A stretch of 28,977 nt of DNA from JARKQH01 sp964631605 (GCA_964631605.1 CAZVYG010000069.1:1-28977); one strand, 5' to 3'; positions 1 to 8,394 are shown, numbered from the stretch's first letter. Numbers and translations: made by a program. Notes: a model not told the origin generated them from the letters alone.

Positions 1-2
1 AG

Positions 3-968
3 TTTCAACCGGTCGAGAAATGCCTTTGCGGTCACGATTGTTTGAAGCTCGCACTGCCGCGCGCAGGAAGCCAGCGTTTCGGCCAAGAGCGTATAGTTCA
101 AATTCACTGGCACCTTGCCTGCCAGCAGGGCCGCGAGGTTCACCAAGGCACCACCCACCGACGGCGGCAGGCAGATTCCCACCATTTTCTGTCCCTCCCA
201 GTGTCGGCGCAGCCGGCGGGCAAGGAACACCGTCTTGACCAGGGCGCCTTGAAAACGAAGGGCGGGCACCCGGCTGTCCGCCATGGCGAAACGCCACGGA
301 TGGTGCCGCGCCTGCTGGACAAAGGCGCGCCCCAACGGCTGCATGGTCAGCCGGCGTTGCGGCCAGGCCTCGGTGCTCAGCTTCTGGATGGCGCTCCGAA
401 CCTCGACGGCGCTGGCCTTCGCCGGCAGCGGCTCGCCAAAGCTTACGGTCACCGGATAACGCAATCGCCGCGGAATCTTCCAAAAAAACCGTCCGGCGGA
501 GTAGCTGAAGATGCTGCCCCAGACCCCGTCCAGGCACACGGGAATGATGGGCGCCTCCACCCCATGCATGATTCGCTCAAATTCGCTTCGGAAGGGCAAC
601 AGGAGTCCGATACGCGAGATGTTCCTTTCTGCAAAAATGCCCACGACTTCTCCCGACCGAATGAGTTCTCCCGCCCGGCGCAGAGCCGCCTCCATTTCTC
701 CCTTCCGGTCCTCGGGCGGCAGCGGGATTACCCGCAGCAATTTCAGCCACGGCCGCAACAGGGGCAACGAGCAGATACTGGCGGGGAGCAAAAACCTTAC
801 AAACCGCGGAGCGCTCGCAAGAATCAGCAACATGTCCACGAAGGAAACGTGATTGCTGACCAGCAGCGCGCCGCCCTGCGGCGGAACGCGGTCGGGACAC
901 AGCGCCTTAAGCCGGTAACACACGGTCGAAAAAATCCACAGAATGACCCGCAGATACCAGGGTTTCAT
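3..968 (-). CDS. Aas-like acyltransferase / AMP-binding fusion (partial, C-terminus off window)
   Basis: Reading leftward from the ATG at 968-966, the frame stays open for 322 codons to the window edge, so the C-terminus is missing. The first ~200 residues are a PlsC-type acyltransferase with the H-x4-D motif NHVSFVD (H40, D45). They also hold a block 'IFAERNISRIGLLLPF', resembling the second LPLAT motif of Aas-type proteins but with Arg where the family usually has Gly after Glu. From about residue 240 the sequence resembles the start of an AMP-binding acyl-ACP/acyl-CoA synthetase domain (LPPSVGGALVNLAALLAGK, then TIVTAKAFLDRL). Such bifunctional proteins activate a fatty acid and re-acylate lysophospholipid at the inner membrane. 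The start codon overlaps the stop of the upstream acyltransferase in an ATGA junction, so the two are probably co-translated. The family is fairly sure; the exact substrate is not. Confidence 0.8.
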   Translation of the reverse strand, partial: MKPWYLRVILWIFSTVCYRLKALCPDRVPPQGGALLVSNHVSFVDMLLILASAPRFVRFLLPASICSLPLLRPWLKLLRVIPLPPEDRKGEMEAALRRAGELIRSGEVVGIFAERNISRIGLLLPFRSEFERIMHGVEAPIIPVCLDGVWGSIFSYSAGRFFWKIPRRLRYPVTVSFGEPLPAKASAVEVRSAIQKLSTEAWPQRRLTMQPLGRAFVQQARHHPWRFAMADSRVPALRFQGALVKTVFLARRLRRHWEGQKMVGICLPPSVGGALVNLAALLAGKVPVNLNYTLLAETLASCARQCELQTIVTAKAFLDRLK

Positions 969-2431
969 ACCTGTGCCTTCCCCTCGTTCACCACCATACC
1001 CTTGCGTTCCGGGCGGGTTTCGTCCGCAGAGGAACGATGCGGGGGCTCAAGGTCCCGCCTTTCCGCCTCAATCAGCGCGATCAGCTCGGCCCGTGCCGCC
1101 AGCAGCCGGCGGGCGGCGCCAGGAAGCCGCAACACGACCGCCAGCGCCTTCAAGCTGGCGCCAAAACGACGCAAATGCCGGACATAGTGGTAGGCCAGCA
1201 AGCTGCTCAGCGGCAGGGACAGGGCGTACCACGCGGTGGCTGGCATGCCAAAGAAGGCGTAGAACACCGCGGCACAGCCGGCATAAAAACCCGTAAACAC
1301 CACCAACCCTCCCAAGACGGTCGCGGTGGAGACCTGTGTCTTGTCGGTGGGCCTGGCCGTGCGCCGGACGATCCCTTCCACCAAGAGCGCCGGCAACCAC
1401 CGGTGAATCCAACCGTATAAGGCGATCGGCGCCCCGGCGAGAGCCAACGCCGCCCACCCCAGACTTCGCCACACCCAGCGCTTGCGGTCGGGGAATTCCG
1501 CCAGCAGCTCGTCGGACAAATGGAGCCGCTTCATCCTGCCTTCGTAATGGTTTAACTTGCGAACGAACTCGCTGGCCCGAGCGGGGTGCTCAGCGAAACT
1601 CAAGTCCACGGCCCTGGCAATTGTCTGAGTCAGCAGCAGTTCTCCAGCCTGAGGCGGGGCTGGTTCGTGGATTACCCGGGTCCCGACCTGGAGGCGGTCC
1701 AAGTAGAGCCGCTTGACCGCTTCCACTATGCAACCTCGCTCCAAATGCGGGAGGTGCAAAATCAGGGCTTGAATCCGCCTTTGGATCTCCCCGTTTAGTC
1801 TCTGGATGCCCGCATGCCGGTTTTCGCGGTAGTCCGCGAGGAAATCAGTGACGCGGATGGGTTCGCCAAAATGCACCAAAGCCCGGCTGCGGTAGATTTC
1901 CTTTGCCGAAAAGGTCAATCCGACCGGCAGGATCAACAAGCCCAGGTTGCCGCCATGCCGATCCTCAAGTTCCAGCGCCATCCGCGCCGCCCCAGTCTTA
2001 ACCGCCTTGAGTTGCGGGTCATCATGGGTAATTCCTTCGGGGAATATGGCCACCGCTTCACCGCGCTCGAGCACACGAAAGCACGCCTCGAAACTGTCTT
2101 TCACCGTGCGCATTGCGCGCGGATCATCCTTTACCCGGTTGATGGCAATGACCCCGCAGCGTTCCAGCACCCAGCGAATCGGACGCCAACGGAACAATTG
2201 CACCGTGGCAACAAAATTCACTTTTCGCCTCACCGAGGTGCCAATGACGAAAGCATCCGTCAGCGAGTTTGGATGATTGGAGACAAACAACACGGGCCCG
2301 TGGACCGGCACTCGCTCGGAGTGAAATCGCTCGACGCGCTCGAAATAGAAACCCAGGGCCAGCCGCAAGAACCAACGACCGCTGCGGTAGAACATTGGCG
2401 TTCGCACACTCGCAACCTTTCTCCAGTCCAT
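965..2431 (-). CDS. Membrane-anchored LPLAT-family acyltransferase (glycerol-3-phosphate/DHAP acyltransferase-like)
   Basis: 488 residues. The N-terminal half is an LPLAT domain. The histidine motif is NHPNSLTD (H53, D59, an H-x5-D spacing), followed by FPEG at 130-133 in the context FPEGITHDDPQLKAVKTG. That pattern (HPNSL..D plus FPEG.sHD.p.L...KTGAAR) is typical of the Gat1/Gpt2-like glycerol-3-phosphate or DHAP acyltransferase branch rather than of classic PlsC. The C-terminal third has about three hydrophobic segments (roughly residues 325-345, 370-388 and 393-412), which would anchor it in the cytoplasmic membrane. Expected role: acylation of glycerol-3-phosphate, DHAP or lysophosphatidate in phospholipid synthesis. 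Its stop codon shares bases with the start of the downstream Aas-like gene, which points to a two-gene lipid operon. The 172-base gap to the next gene on the right shows no clear signal. Confidence 0.82.
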   Translation of the reverse strand: MDWRKVASVRTPMFYRSGRWFLRLALGFYFERVERFHSERVPVHGPVLFVSNHPNSLTDAFVIGTSVRRKVNFVATVQLFRWRPIRWVLERCGVIAINRVKDDPRAMRTVKDSFEACFRVLERGEAVAIFPEGITHDDPQLKAVKTGAARMALELEDRHGGNLGLLILPVGLTFSAKEIYRSRALVHFGEPIRVTDFLADYRENRHAGIQRLNGEIQRRIQALILHLPHLERGCIVEAVKRLYLDRLQVGTRVIHEPAPPQAGELLLTQTIARAVDLSFAEHPARASEFVRKLNHYEGRMKRLHLSDELLAEFPDRKRWVWRSLGWAALALAGAPIALYGWIHRWLPALLVEGIVRRTARPTDKTQVSTATVLGGLVVFTGFYAGCAAVFYAFFGMPATAWYALSLPLSSLLAYHYVRHLRRFGASLKALAVVLRLPGAARRLLAARAELIALIEAERRDLEPPHRSSADETRPERKGMVVNEGKAQV

Positions 2432-2603
2432 CCTGCGCCGTCAACCGGCGAAAACCCTCATCCTTTCGCCTGGCGTATCCGGGCGGTTCCCAGATCAATC
2501 AGCCGAGGGTCTGCTTAAACAAGCATACTCCACAAGGCCGGAACGTGCCATGCAAATGATGCGCTGCCACGCGGCAGGGGTTCCACAGCCTTGAACTGCC
2601 TGA

Positions 2604-4631
2604 TCAATCGCCTTTTTCGGGGGCCAGGAGTTCCTTCAAATTATATTGGGTGTAGCGGGTGTGGGCGGCCACGTTCTCCGAGTCGGCGTTGGCCACCCAG
2701 AAGTCGAGGGTTTCGGGAGCGAACAGGGCGCAGTGGATGTTGGAATTCATGCTGACGGGGCGTTTCATCAGGTCACGCGCCCCCGCCGCGTCCAGCTTGC
2801 CATAGCCAGCCTTCACGCGCCGGGCCAGTTCTTCATAGCGGTCTCCCCCCGACATGAGCACGGCGTCCGAAATGGGGTGCGGCAGTTGCGGATGGCTTTC
2901 GCCTGGCGCGATGGTTTCGAAGCGGGTGGGGGTGGCCGCGATGCCGACCGCCCGCCGGGATTTGCCGTCTGAAATGACGTAGTAGTATTCGCACGTGCGC
3001 GGTCCTTTGCGCATGATCTCCACCGCCTCGTCCAGCGTGTCGGCCTGCTCCATCACCTCGCGGACCATTTGGGCCATGGGTTTGCCGTCCCACTCTCCTT
3101 CACCCCGCCCGCCCATCTCGCCGATGGCGACGCCTTTTTCGTTCATGGCTGTGACCGAGCCGATGAAACCCGCATACCCGACATTGACCCACGCATTTCC
3201 GCGATCCGGTTGAAAGACTGTCACCACCGCGCTTTGCTCGAGGCCCAACCCCCGCAGATAATCCAGAATCCGCCCATGATACAGCCGCCCGTCAACAGTC
3301 GCCTTGCCAAACACCGCGAACCCGCTGCAATGAAACATTTCGGGGAAAAAATTGGCCAGCCGGACCTCTTCCCGCGGCAGGCCCGCCGCGCTTGCCAGCG
3401 CATCCATCTCCCGGAAATACCGCTCGTCCGTGAACGGCGTCACCCGCCGCTGAGCCTCTTCAATCTGGCCGAGCACCCAGGCTCCTTTCTCGAATGAGCT
3501 GCCCACACCGACCCCGAACAACATGTGGTCAACCAATTCGCGCACGTCTTTCTTGAGCAGCGCCCCGTGCTGGCGGCCCATCTCCTCGGGCGTTCCTTTT
3601 AGGAACAGCACTCGCGTGCCATCCCTCAGCTCCAGCCGCCCATCCCCTTCCCGCGCCATGACCCGCCGATCCCCGGTTGCGGGCCCCAAGGGCGGGACCT
3701 TTTCGCCCAGCATTCGCATGGCGACATCAAGGAATCGCGTCAAGTGCGAGCGCGCGACGGTCTCCACCCGCACCCCTTCCCTCGCCCGCAGTTTCCATCG
3801 TTCGGCCGGCCACCCCGCCTGCAACTTCGGCTCGACCACCTCGATCTGCATCTCGGTTCCGCGGCCCTCGCGGTAGGCCAACCGCAGCGGCAACCAATCG
3901 TTCGTCCTGACCCACAGTTGGAGCGTGCCCCGGGGCAGCTTCAGGGCGTCAATCGCCTCCGGTTTCGCGGTCGCCTGCAACACAGAGCAGGCAGTGGACC
4001 CGATGCGTTCATCAGGCAGCGCCTTGACGTCCATCAGAAAGGGCAATACAGCCAATTGCTCGGTCTTGAGGGGCAGCTTGATCGGTCCCAAAGGCTTGTT
4101 GTCCTTCATCTCGGGAGCGGCGGCGAACAGCGGTTTGCCCGGGGACCCCACCACTCCAAACTTTTTTTCCGGCGTGTAAATCCAAAGGTCTTCCCCGTCG
4201 CGGCCAATCTCGATTTGTCGTCCATCCCAAGCCGTTGCAAGCCAGAGCCGGTCGGGGGCTTGAAAAGCCAGGTCCAAGCTGCGCCCCTCGAATCCTTTCG
4301 GAAGCCCTGCGCCCTGCGACAACTTCAGCGTGGCGGAGAAGGTTCGCGGCGCCTGCCCGGCCGGGGCATCCACAATCGCCACCAGTTGGGTCAACACCTG
4401 GGTGAGCACCTGGGCCGGCGCCGGGGCTGTTGTTTCCTGCGCCGGGGCAAACCGCGGCGAGATTAAACCGACCACGGCGAACCCCACTGCCAGCCCCGGC
4501 AGGAGGGTTCTGCGCAACCGCCCGCGCGGACGATGTCTATCGGAGGCTCTTGCGTGAGGACGCGACGTCTCACTCAAGACAGTCAGAACTTTGCTCTCAA
4601 AGCGGTTGAAGGTCATTGACGGGTTGCTCAT
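2604..4631 (-). CDS. Exported LolA-like / C45 acyltransferase-hydrolase fusion protein
   Basis: 675 residues with two parts. After a basic N-terminal stretch and one hydrophobic segment (about residues 42-60, ending near 'FAPAQ'), residues ~70-300 look like the LolA/outer-membrane lipoprotein-sorting fold: a run of beta-strand-like sequence with 'FQAPDRLWLATAWDGRQIEI' and 'DLWIYTPEKKFGVV'. Residues ~335-665 match the C45 family (acyl-CoA:6-aminopenicillanic acid acyltransferase, Ntn-hydrolase fold). The entry motif is 'GTPEEMGRQHGALL', and 'EMFHCSGFAVFGK' places the predicted nucleophile at C435. In this family the enzyme cleaves itself so that Cys becomes N-terminal; autoproteolysis just before C435 would separate the LolA-like half from the catalytic half (inference). 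The exported location suggests amide or lipid-acyl turnover in the periplasm. Start uncertain: an in-frame Met at residue 7 is possible. The gene is divergent from the sigma factor gene. Confidence 0.8.
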   Translation of the reverse strand: MSNPSMTFNRFESKVLTVLSETSRPHARASDRHRPRGRLRRTLLPGLAVGFAVVGLISPRFAPAQETTAPAPAQVLTQVLTQLVAIVDAPAGQAPRTFSATLKLSQGAGLPKGFEGRSLDLAFQAPDRLWLATAWDGRQIEIGRDGEDLWIYTPEKKFGVVGSPGKPLFAAAPEMKDNKPLGPIKLPLKTEQLAVLPFLMDVKALPDERIGSTACSVLQATAKPEAIDALKLPRGTLQLWVRTNDWLPLRLAYREGRGTEMQIEVVEPKLQAGWPAERWKLRAREGVRVETVARSHLTRFLDVAMRMLGEKVPPLGPATGDRRVMAREGDGRLELRDGTRVLFLKGTPEEMGRQHGALLKKDVRELVDHMLFGVGVGSSFEKGAWVLGQIEEAQRRVTPFTDERYFREMDALASAAGLPREEVRLANFFPEMFHCSGFAVFGKATVDGRLYHGRILDYLRGLGLEQSAVVTVFQPDRGNAWVNVGYAGFIGSVTAMNEKGVAIGEMGGRGEGEWDGKPMAQMVREVMEQADTLDEAVEIMRKGPRTCEYYYVISDGKSRRAVGIAATPTRFETIAPGESHPQLPHPISDAVLMSGGDRYEELARRVKAGYGKLDAAGARDLMKRPVSMNSNIHCALFAPETLDFWVANADSENVAAHTRYTQYNLKELLAPEKGD

Positions 4632-4696
4632 ATCGGCTAATTGACCTTATTCATAGCACAATTCCTCTCCACTGCCACTGAATTCCGCGCCTCGCA

Positions 4697-4716
4697 GGGC
4701 GGTTGGGCGGTTGGGC
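4697..4716. repeat. Short tandem repeat, 8-bp unit, 2.5 copies
   Basis: GGGCGGTT occurs at 4697-4704 and 4705-4712, followed by GGGC at 4713-4716. It lies in the divergent intergenic region between the C45 gene and the sigma factor gene. A longer in-frame TTG start for the sigma factor falls inside this repeat, which is one reason for preferring the downstream ATG. Confidence 0.6.
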
Positions 4717-4858
4717 CCGCACTTGGACGATTCAAAGCGCAAGTAGGGCCTCCGTCGCAGCCGCCCTCGGTTCGACGCCAGTTGTCACAACGGGATTGCT
4801 TCAAGTCAGTTCGCTATTAGAATGGATGAGCAGTCCCCGCCGGGGGGAACAAGCGAAC

Positions 4859-5506
4859 ATGAAACCCGCTCCATCGGCAACCAATTCGAGCGTCCCTGAC
4901 CAGGACTTGGTGCATCGTGCCAAGGCTGGGGACTTGGAGGCCTTCGAAACGCTGGCCAACCGTTACGAGCGAAAGGTTTACACCTTGGCATTGCGGATGT
5001 TGCGCAACGAGCACGATGCCGAAGACGTCACCCAGGAGACATTCCTCAGCGCTCTGGAACATTTGGCGGGCTTCCGAGAGGAAGCCACCTTTTCGACCTG
5101 GCTGCTGCGGATTGCCTCCCATGCCGCCCTCAAGGTCATCCGCAAACGCCGTGGGCTCAACACGGTTTCTCTGGAAGAAGCCACCGACCCGCAGCCCAAC
5201 GGCGAGCCCATTCCTCATCCCGAGTTTATCGCTGATTGGCGAGAGTCCCCGGAGCAGTTGGTGCATTCCCGCGAAGTTCAGCGCCTGCTGGACGAGGCGC
5301 TGGCGGAATTGGACGAGAAACACCGGCTGGTGTTTCTCCTGCGCGATGTCGAAGGCCTTTCCGTCGCCGAAACTGCGGCGGCGCTGGAACTTAGCGAGGC
5401 GAACGTCAAGGTCAGGCTGCTGCGGGCCAGGCTGCAGTTGCGCGAGCGCCTGACCCGCAGGCTCGGGGAGCCCTCCCGCCGGATTGTTCGGTCCCATGCA
5501 CATTAA
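4859..5506 (+). CDS. ECF-type RNA polymerase sigma factor (sigma-70 family, RpoE-like)
   Basis: 215 residues from the ATG at 4859. This start is chosen because a G-rich Shine-Dalgarno (GGGGGGA, 4842-4848) lies 10 bases upstream and the protein then begins just before region 2. The frame extends further up to 4703 (TTG), with another ATG at 4826, but the extra residues look unlike the family. Region 2 is clear (DLVHRAKAGDLEAFETLANR, then DAEDVTQETFLSALEHL). After a linker, region 4 has the helix-turn-helix (LDEKHRLVFLLRDVEGLSVA, then ETAAALELSEANVKVRLLRA). There is no region 1.1 or 3, as expected for group 4 sigma factors. It directs RNA polymerase to a stress or envelope regulon, which cannot be read from sequence. 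A zinc-binding anti-sigma gene follows after 57 bases. Confidence 0.9.
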   Translation: MKPAPSATNSSVPDQDLVHRAKAGDLEAFETLANRYERKVYTLALRMLRNEHDAEDVTQETFLSALEHLAGFREEATFSTWLLRIASHAALKVIRKRRGLNTVSLEEATDPQPNGEPIPHPEFIADWRESPEQLVHSREVQRLLDEALAELDEKHRLVFLLRDVEGLSVAETAAALELSEANVKVRLLRARLQLRERLTRRLGEPSRRIVRSHAH

Positions 5507-5563
5507 GCTGTCGGGTTGTAACCATTGCCGCCTTGCCGGCTCTGTTTGTTTTGAGCGCGCGCT

Positions 5564-5824
5564 ATGAAGTGTGAAGATTTGTTAAAGTTGCTGAGCGAAT
5601 ACGTGGATGGGACGGTGGACCCCGCGGTTTGCGAAGAGTTTGAGAAGCACATGTCCGGCTGCAACCCCTGCCAGGTCGTCGTGGACAACATTCGCAAAAC
5701 GATCACGCTCTACAAAGGGGAGCAGCCGTGCGAACTGCCGGAAGGGTTTCGTCAGCGTCTTCACTCCGCCCTGCGCCAACGCTGGAGGGAAACCCATCCC
5801 ACCGATTCGACTTCTCCGCGTTAG
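5564..5824 (+). CDS. Zinc-binding anti-sigma factor (zf-HC2 / ZAS-like, soluble)
   Basis: 86 residues. The N-terminal helical domain carries the H-x3-C-x2-C zinc motif 'HMSGCNPC' (H29, C33, C36), with C3 as a possible fourth ligand. This is the layout of the zf-HC2 anti-sigma domain. No transmembrane segment follows, so it would be a cytosolic ZAS-type anti-sigma factor rather than a membrane-anchored one. In characterised ZAS proteins the zinc site can sense thiol oxidation; whether that holds here is not visible. It lies directly downstream of the ECF sigma gene, the usual arrangement for the pair. No convincing Shine-Dalgarno precedes the ATG. Confidence 0.88.
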   Translation: MKCEDLLKLLSEYVDGTVDPAVCEEFEKHMSGCNPCQVVVDNIRKTITLYKGEQPCELPEGFRQRLHSALRQRWRETHPTDSTSPR

Positions 5825-5828
5825 GGAG
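5823..5828 (+). promoter_or_regulatory. Ribosome binding site of the U32 gene
   Basis: AGGGAG overlaps the TAG stop of the anti-sigma gene and sits 10 bases before the ATG at 5839. It decides the U32 start in favour of 5839 over a longer frame reaching back into the anti-sigma gene, and suggests translational linkage of the two genes. Confidence 0.6.
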
Positions 5829-5838
5829 CTTTCCGCCG

Positions 5839-8394
5839 ATGATCCCTGCCGGCCCCAGCATTGTCACGTCCCAACCCCCTTCACCCTCCCGGGTGCAATC
5901 ATTACCCGAACTGCTCGCGCCCGCCGGAGATTGGGAATGCGCGCGCGCGGCAGTCGAGAACGGCGCCGACGCGATTTACTTCGGTTTGGAGAAGTTTAAT
6001 GCCCGGATGCGGGCGCAGAACTTCACCGAGGCTGACCTGCCGCGGCTCATGGAATTCCTGCACCGGCGCGGGGTCAAAGGGTATGTCACGTTCAACATCC
6101 TGGTGTTCGAGAACGAGCTCGAGGAAGCCGAACAGTTTTTGCGCGGCATCATTGCCGCCGGAGCAGACGCGGCGATTGTGCAGGATGTCGGCATCTGCCG
6201 GCTGATCCGGGCGCTTTCGGATGATTTTCCCATCCATGTTTCCACTCAAATGACCGTCACCAGCGCCGGAGGGGTGGACTTTGCCCGTCAACTTGGCTGC
6301 AATCTCGTGGTGCTGGCCCGCGAGTGTTCCCTCAAGGAGATCGAGCAAATCCAGCGCGCAGGCGGCGTCGGCGGGCAGCTTCCCTTGGAAGTCTTCGTTC
6401 ATGGCGCGCTCTGTGTCGCCTACTCGGGCCAATGCCTGACCAGCGAAGCCTTGGGCGGGCGCTCCGCCAACCGGGGCGAGTGCGCCCAAGCCTGCCGTCT
6501 CCCCTACGAACTGATTGCTGACGGCCAACCGGTCCCCCTGGGGGACCGCAAGTATCTGCTCAGCCCGCAGGACCTTGCCGGTTTGGAAGTCCTGCCCGAG
6601 CTGGTTCGGCTGAGGGTCGCCTCGCTCAAGATCGAAGGACGCCTGAAGTCCCCGGAATATGTTGCCAGCATCACACGCCTTTACCGCCTGAAGCTTGACC
6701 AAATCGCCAGCGCCGGCAGGGCGGATACCACGGTGACGGAGGGGGACCGTTATGAAATGGAAATGGCGTTTTCGCGCGGCCTTTACACCGGCTGGTTCGG
6801 CGGCACCAACAACCAGCAACTGGTTCACGGCCGATTCGGAAAGAAACGCGGCGTCTTCCTCGGTGAAGTCATCGGCGTGCGCCGCGACGGAGTCCTTGTG
6901 GCCCTTAAGGGCCCGCTTAAACCGGGCGATGGCGTTGTATTTGATGCCGGCAGGCCGGAGGAGCCCGAGCAGGGGGGGCGCGTTTACGAGATCGAACCGA
7001 CGCGCGATGCGGCCGGGCATCGGCTCACGTTCGGTCGCGGCGACCTCGATTTGAGCCGGGTCCACGTCGGAGACAGGCTCTGGAAAACCAGCGACCCCGA
7101 GCTCGAGCGCCGGCTGCGCCAGAGTTTCACCGCCGGGACGCCGGGGTACCAGCGTCCCATCACCATTGAAGTCCATGGGACGGCTGGAGGCTTTTTGACC
7201 GCCCTGTTTCGTGATGAATCCGGCCGAGTGGCGCGAGCGGATTCCTCCATGAAGCTGGAACCGGCGCAACGGCAGCCGCTTACCACAGCGCGTTTGCGGG
7301 AGCAACTCGGCCGGCTCGGGGGGACACCGTTTCGGCTCGAACACCTTGAGAATCGCCTCGAGGGCGAAGTCATGCTTCCACTCAGCGAGCTCAACCGCCT
7401 TCGTCGGGAGGGGATGGCACGACTCGAGGAATTGCGCGCCCGCCCCCTGCGCTGGAGCCTGCGCGCGAGCTCGGGGCTGGAATCGGTCAGCTCACTCGCC
7501 CCTTCGGCCACGTCGGTCAAGCCGGAGGCTGTCGAGCTCCAACTGCGGGTGCTTGTTCGCGACCTCGCGCAGATGCAAGCAGCCCTTGGCGCGGGGGTGC
7601 GGCACCTTTACTGCGAATTCGAGGACCTCAAAAAATATCGCGAAGCGGTGAGCGCATTCCGTGCGGCGACAACCGGCCTGCCGGGCGCTGAGATTTTTGT
7701 CGCGCCGCCGCGCATTTTCAAAATGGGCGAGGAATGGACGCTCAACCAAGTCCGATCTTCCGAAGCTGATGGCTACCTGGTTCGAAACTACGATCATCTC
7801 CGGTTCTTTGCCGCCGACCGGCGGGTGGGGGACTATTCCTTGAACATTGCCAACCGTCTGAGTGCCGCGTGGTTTATGGAGCGATTCGGTCTCGAGCGCG
7901 TAACGGCTTCCTACGACTTGAATGTGGGGCAACTCGAGGCGCTGTTGAAAGGCGCCCCGCCCGCCTGGTTCGAGGTCACAATTCACCAGCATATCCCCAT
8001 GTTTCACATGGAGCATTGCGTGTTTTGCGCCTTTCTGTCGGACGGCGTGGATTATCGCGACTGTGGCCGGCCTTGCGACCGACAAGAGCTCAAGCTGCGC
8101 GATCGGGTGGGAGCCGAACACCCGGTCAAGGCGGATGCCGGATGCCGCAACACGGTGTTTAACGCCGCAGCGCAGACAGGGGCTGAATTCGTTCCGCGCC
8201 TGCTCGAGCTGGGCGTGCGGCACTTCCGCCTGGAGTTCCTGACCGAACCGCCGGCTCGCGTGCGGCAGACTGTCGAACGTTATCAGGACCTGCTGAGCGG
8301 GCGCGTCTCGGGCACTGAACTTTGGCGCGAGCTGAAGCTGTTTAACCAACTGGGGGTCACCCGGGGCCAAATGGGCGGCCCTGCCTCCCGTTAA
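5839..8394 (+). CDS. U32 family protein (collagenase/RlhA-like) with C-terminal cysteine cluster
   Basis: 851 residues from the ATG at 5839. The N-terminal TIM-barrel-like U32 domain opens with 'LPELLAPAGDWECARAAVEN' and 'GADAIYFGLEKFNARMRA'. The family cysteine region around residues 190-225 includes 'HGALCVAYSGQC' and 'GGRSANRGECAQACRLPY'. A middle region resembling the DUF3656 insert follows, then a second U32-like half with a further Cys cluster ('HMEHCVFCAF', 'DCGRPCDR', 'DAGCRNT'). In RlhA and related U32 proteins such cysteines hold an iron-sulfur cluster used for hydroxylation of 23S rRNA or of ubiquinone precursors. 'Peptidase' is the historical label and may be wrong here. It is longer than E. 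coli RlhA (about 650 residues) because of the C-terminal half. It is 14 bases downstream of the anti-sigma gene, so probably in the sigma operon. Confidence 0.85.
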   Translation: MIPAGPSIVTSQPPSPSRVQSLPELLAPAGDWECARAAVENGADAIYFGLEKFNARMRAQNFTEADLPRLMEFLHRRGVKGYVTFNILVFENELEEAEQFLRGIIAAGADAAIVQDVGICRLIRALSDDFPIHVSTQMTVTSAGGVDFARQLGCNLVVLARECSLKEIEQIQRAGGVGGQLPLEVFVHGALCVAYSGQCLTSEALGGRSANRGECAQACRLPYELIADGQPVPLGDRKYLLSPQDLAGLEVLPELVRLRVASLKIEGRLKSPEYVASITRLYRLKLDQIASAGRADTTVTEGDRYEMEMAFSRGLYTGWFGGTNNQQLVHGRFGKKRGVFLGEVIGVRRDGVLVALKGPLKPGDGVVFDAGRPEEPEQGGRVYEIEPTRDAAGHRLTFGRGDLDLSRVHVGDRLWKTSDPELERRLRQSFTAGTPGYQRPITIEVHGTAGGFLTALFRDESGRVARADSSMKLEPAQRQPLTTARLREQLGRLGGTPFRLEHLENRLEGEVMLPLSELNRLRREGMARLEELRARPLRWSLRASSGLESVSSLAPSATSVKPEAVELQLRVLVRDLAQMQAALGAGVRHLYCEFEDLKKYREAVSAFRAATTGLPGAEIFVAPPRIFKMGEEWTLNQVRSSEADGYLVRNYDHLRFFAADRRVGDYSLNIANRLSAAWFMERFGLERVTASYDLNVGQLEALLKGAPPAWFEVTIHQHIPMFHMEHCVFCAFLSDGVDYRDCGRPCDRQELKLRDRVGAEHPVKADAGCRNTVFNAAAQTGAEFVPRLLELGVRHFRLEFLTEPPARVRQTVERYQDLLSGRVSGTELWRELKLFNQLGVTRGQMGGPASR

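Noticed and set aside
42..1187. 381-codon plus-strand open frame over the left edge
   Set aside because: It is antisense to the Aas-like and LPLAT genes, which have clear family motifs on the minus strand; its own translation has the Pro/Arg/Gly-rich look of a shadow frame.
4640..4680. Possible ECF-type autoregulated promoter in the C45/sigma divergent gap
   Set aside because: A GGAATT and a GTCAAT can be found on the minus strand about 14 bases apart, but spacing and boxes are too poor to support a call.
4703..4858. N-terminal extension of the sigma factor
   Set aside because: It begins with TTG inside a tandem repeat, lacks family similarity, and a good Shine-Dalgarno precedes the ATG at 4859.
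5902..7344. 480-codon minus-strand open frame inside the U32 gene
   Set aside because: Antisense shadow of a gene with strong motifs; no recognisable domain in the minus-strand translation. High GC makes long antisense frames common here.
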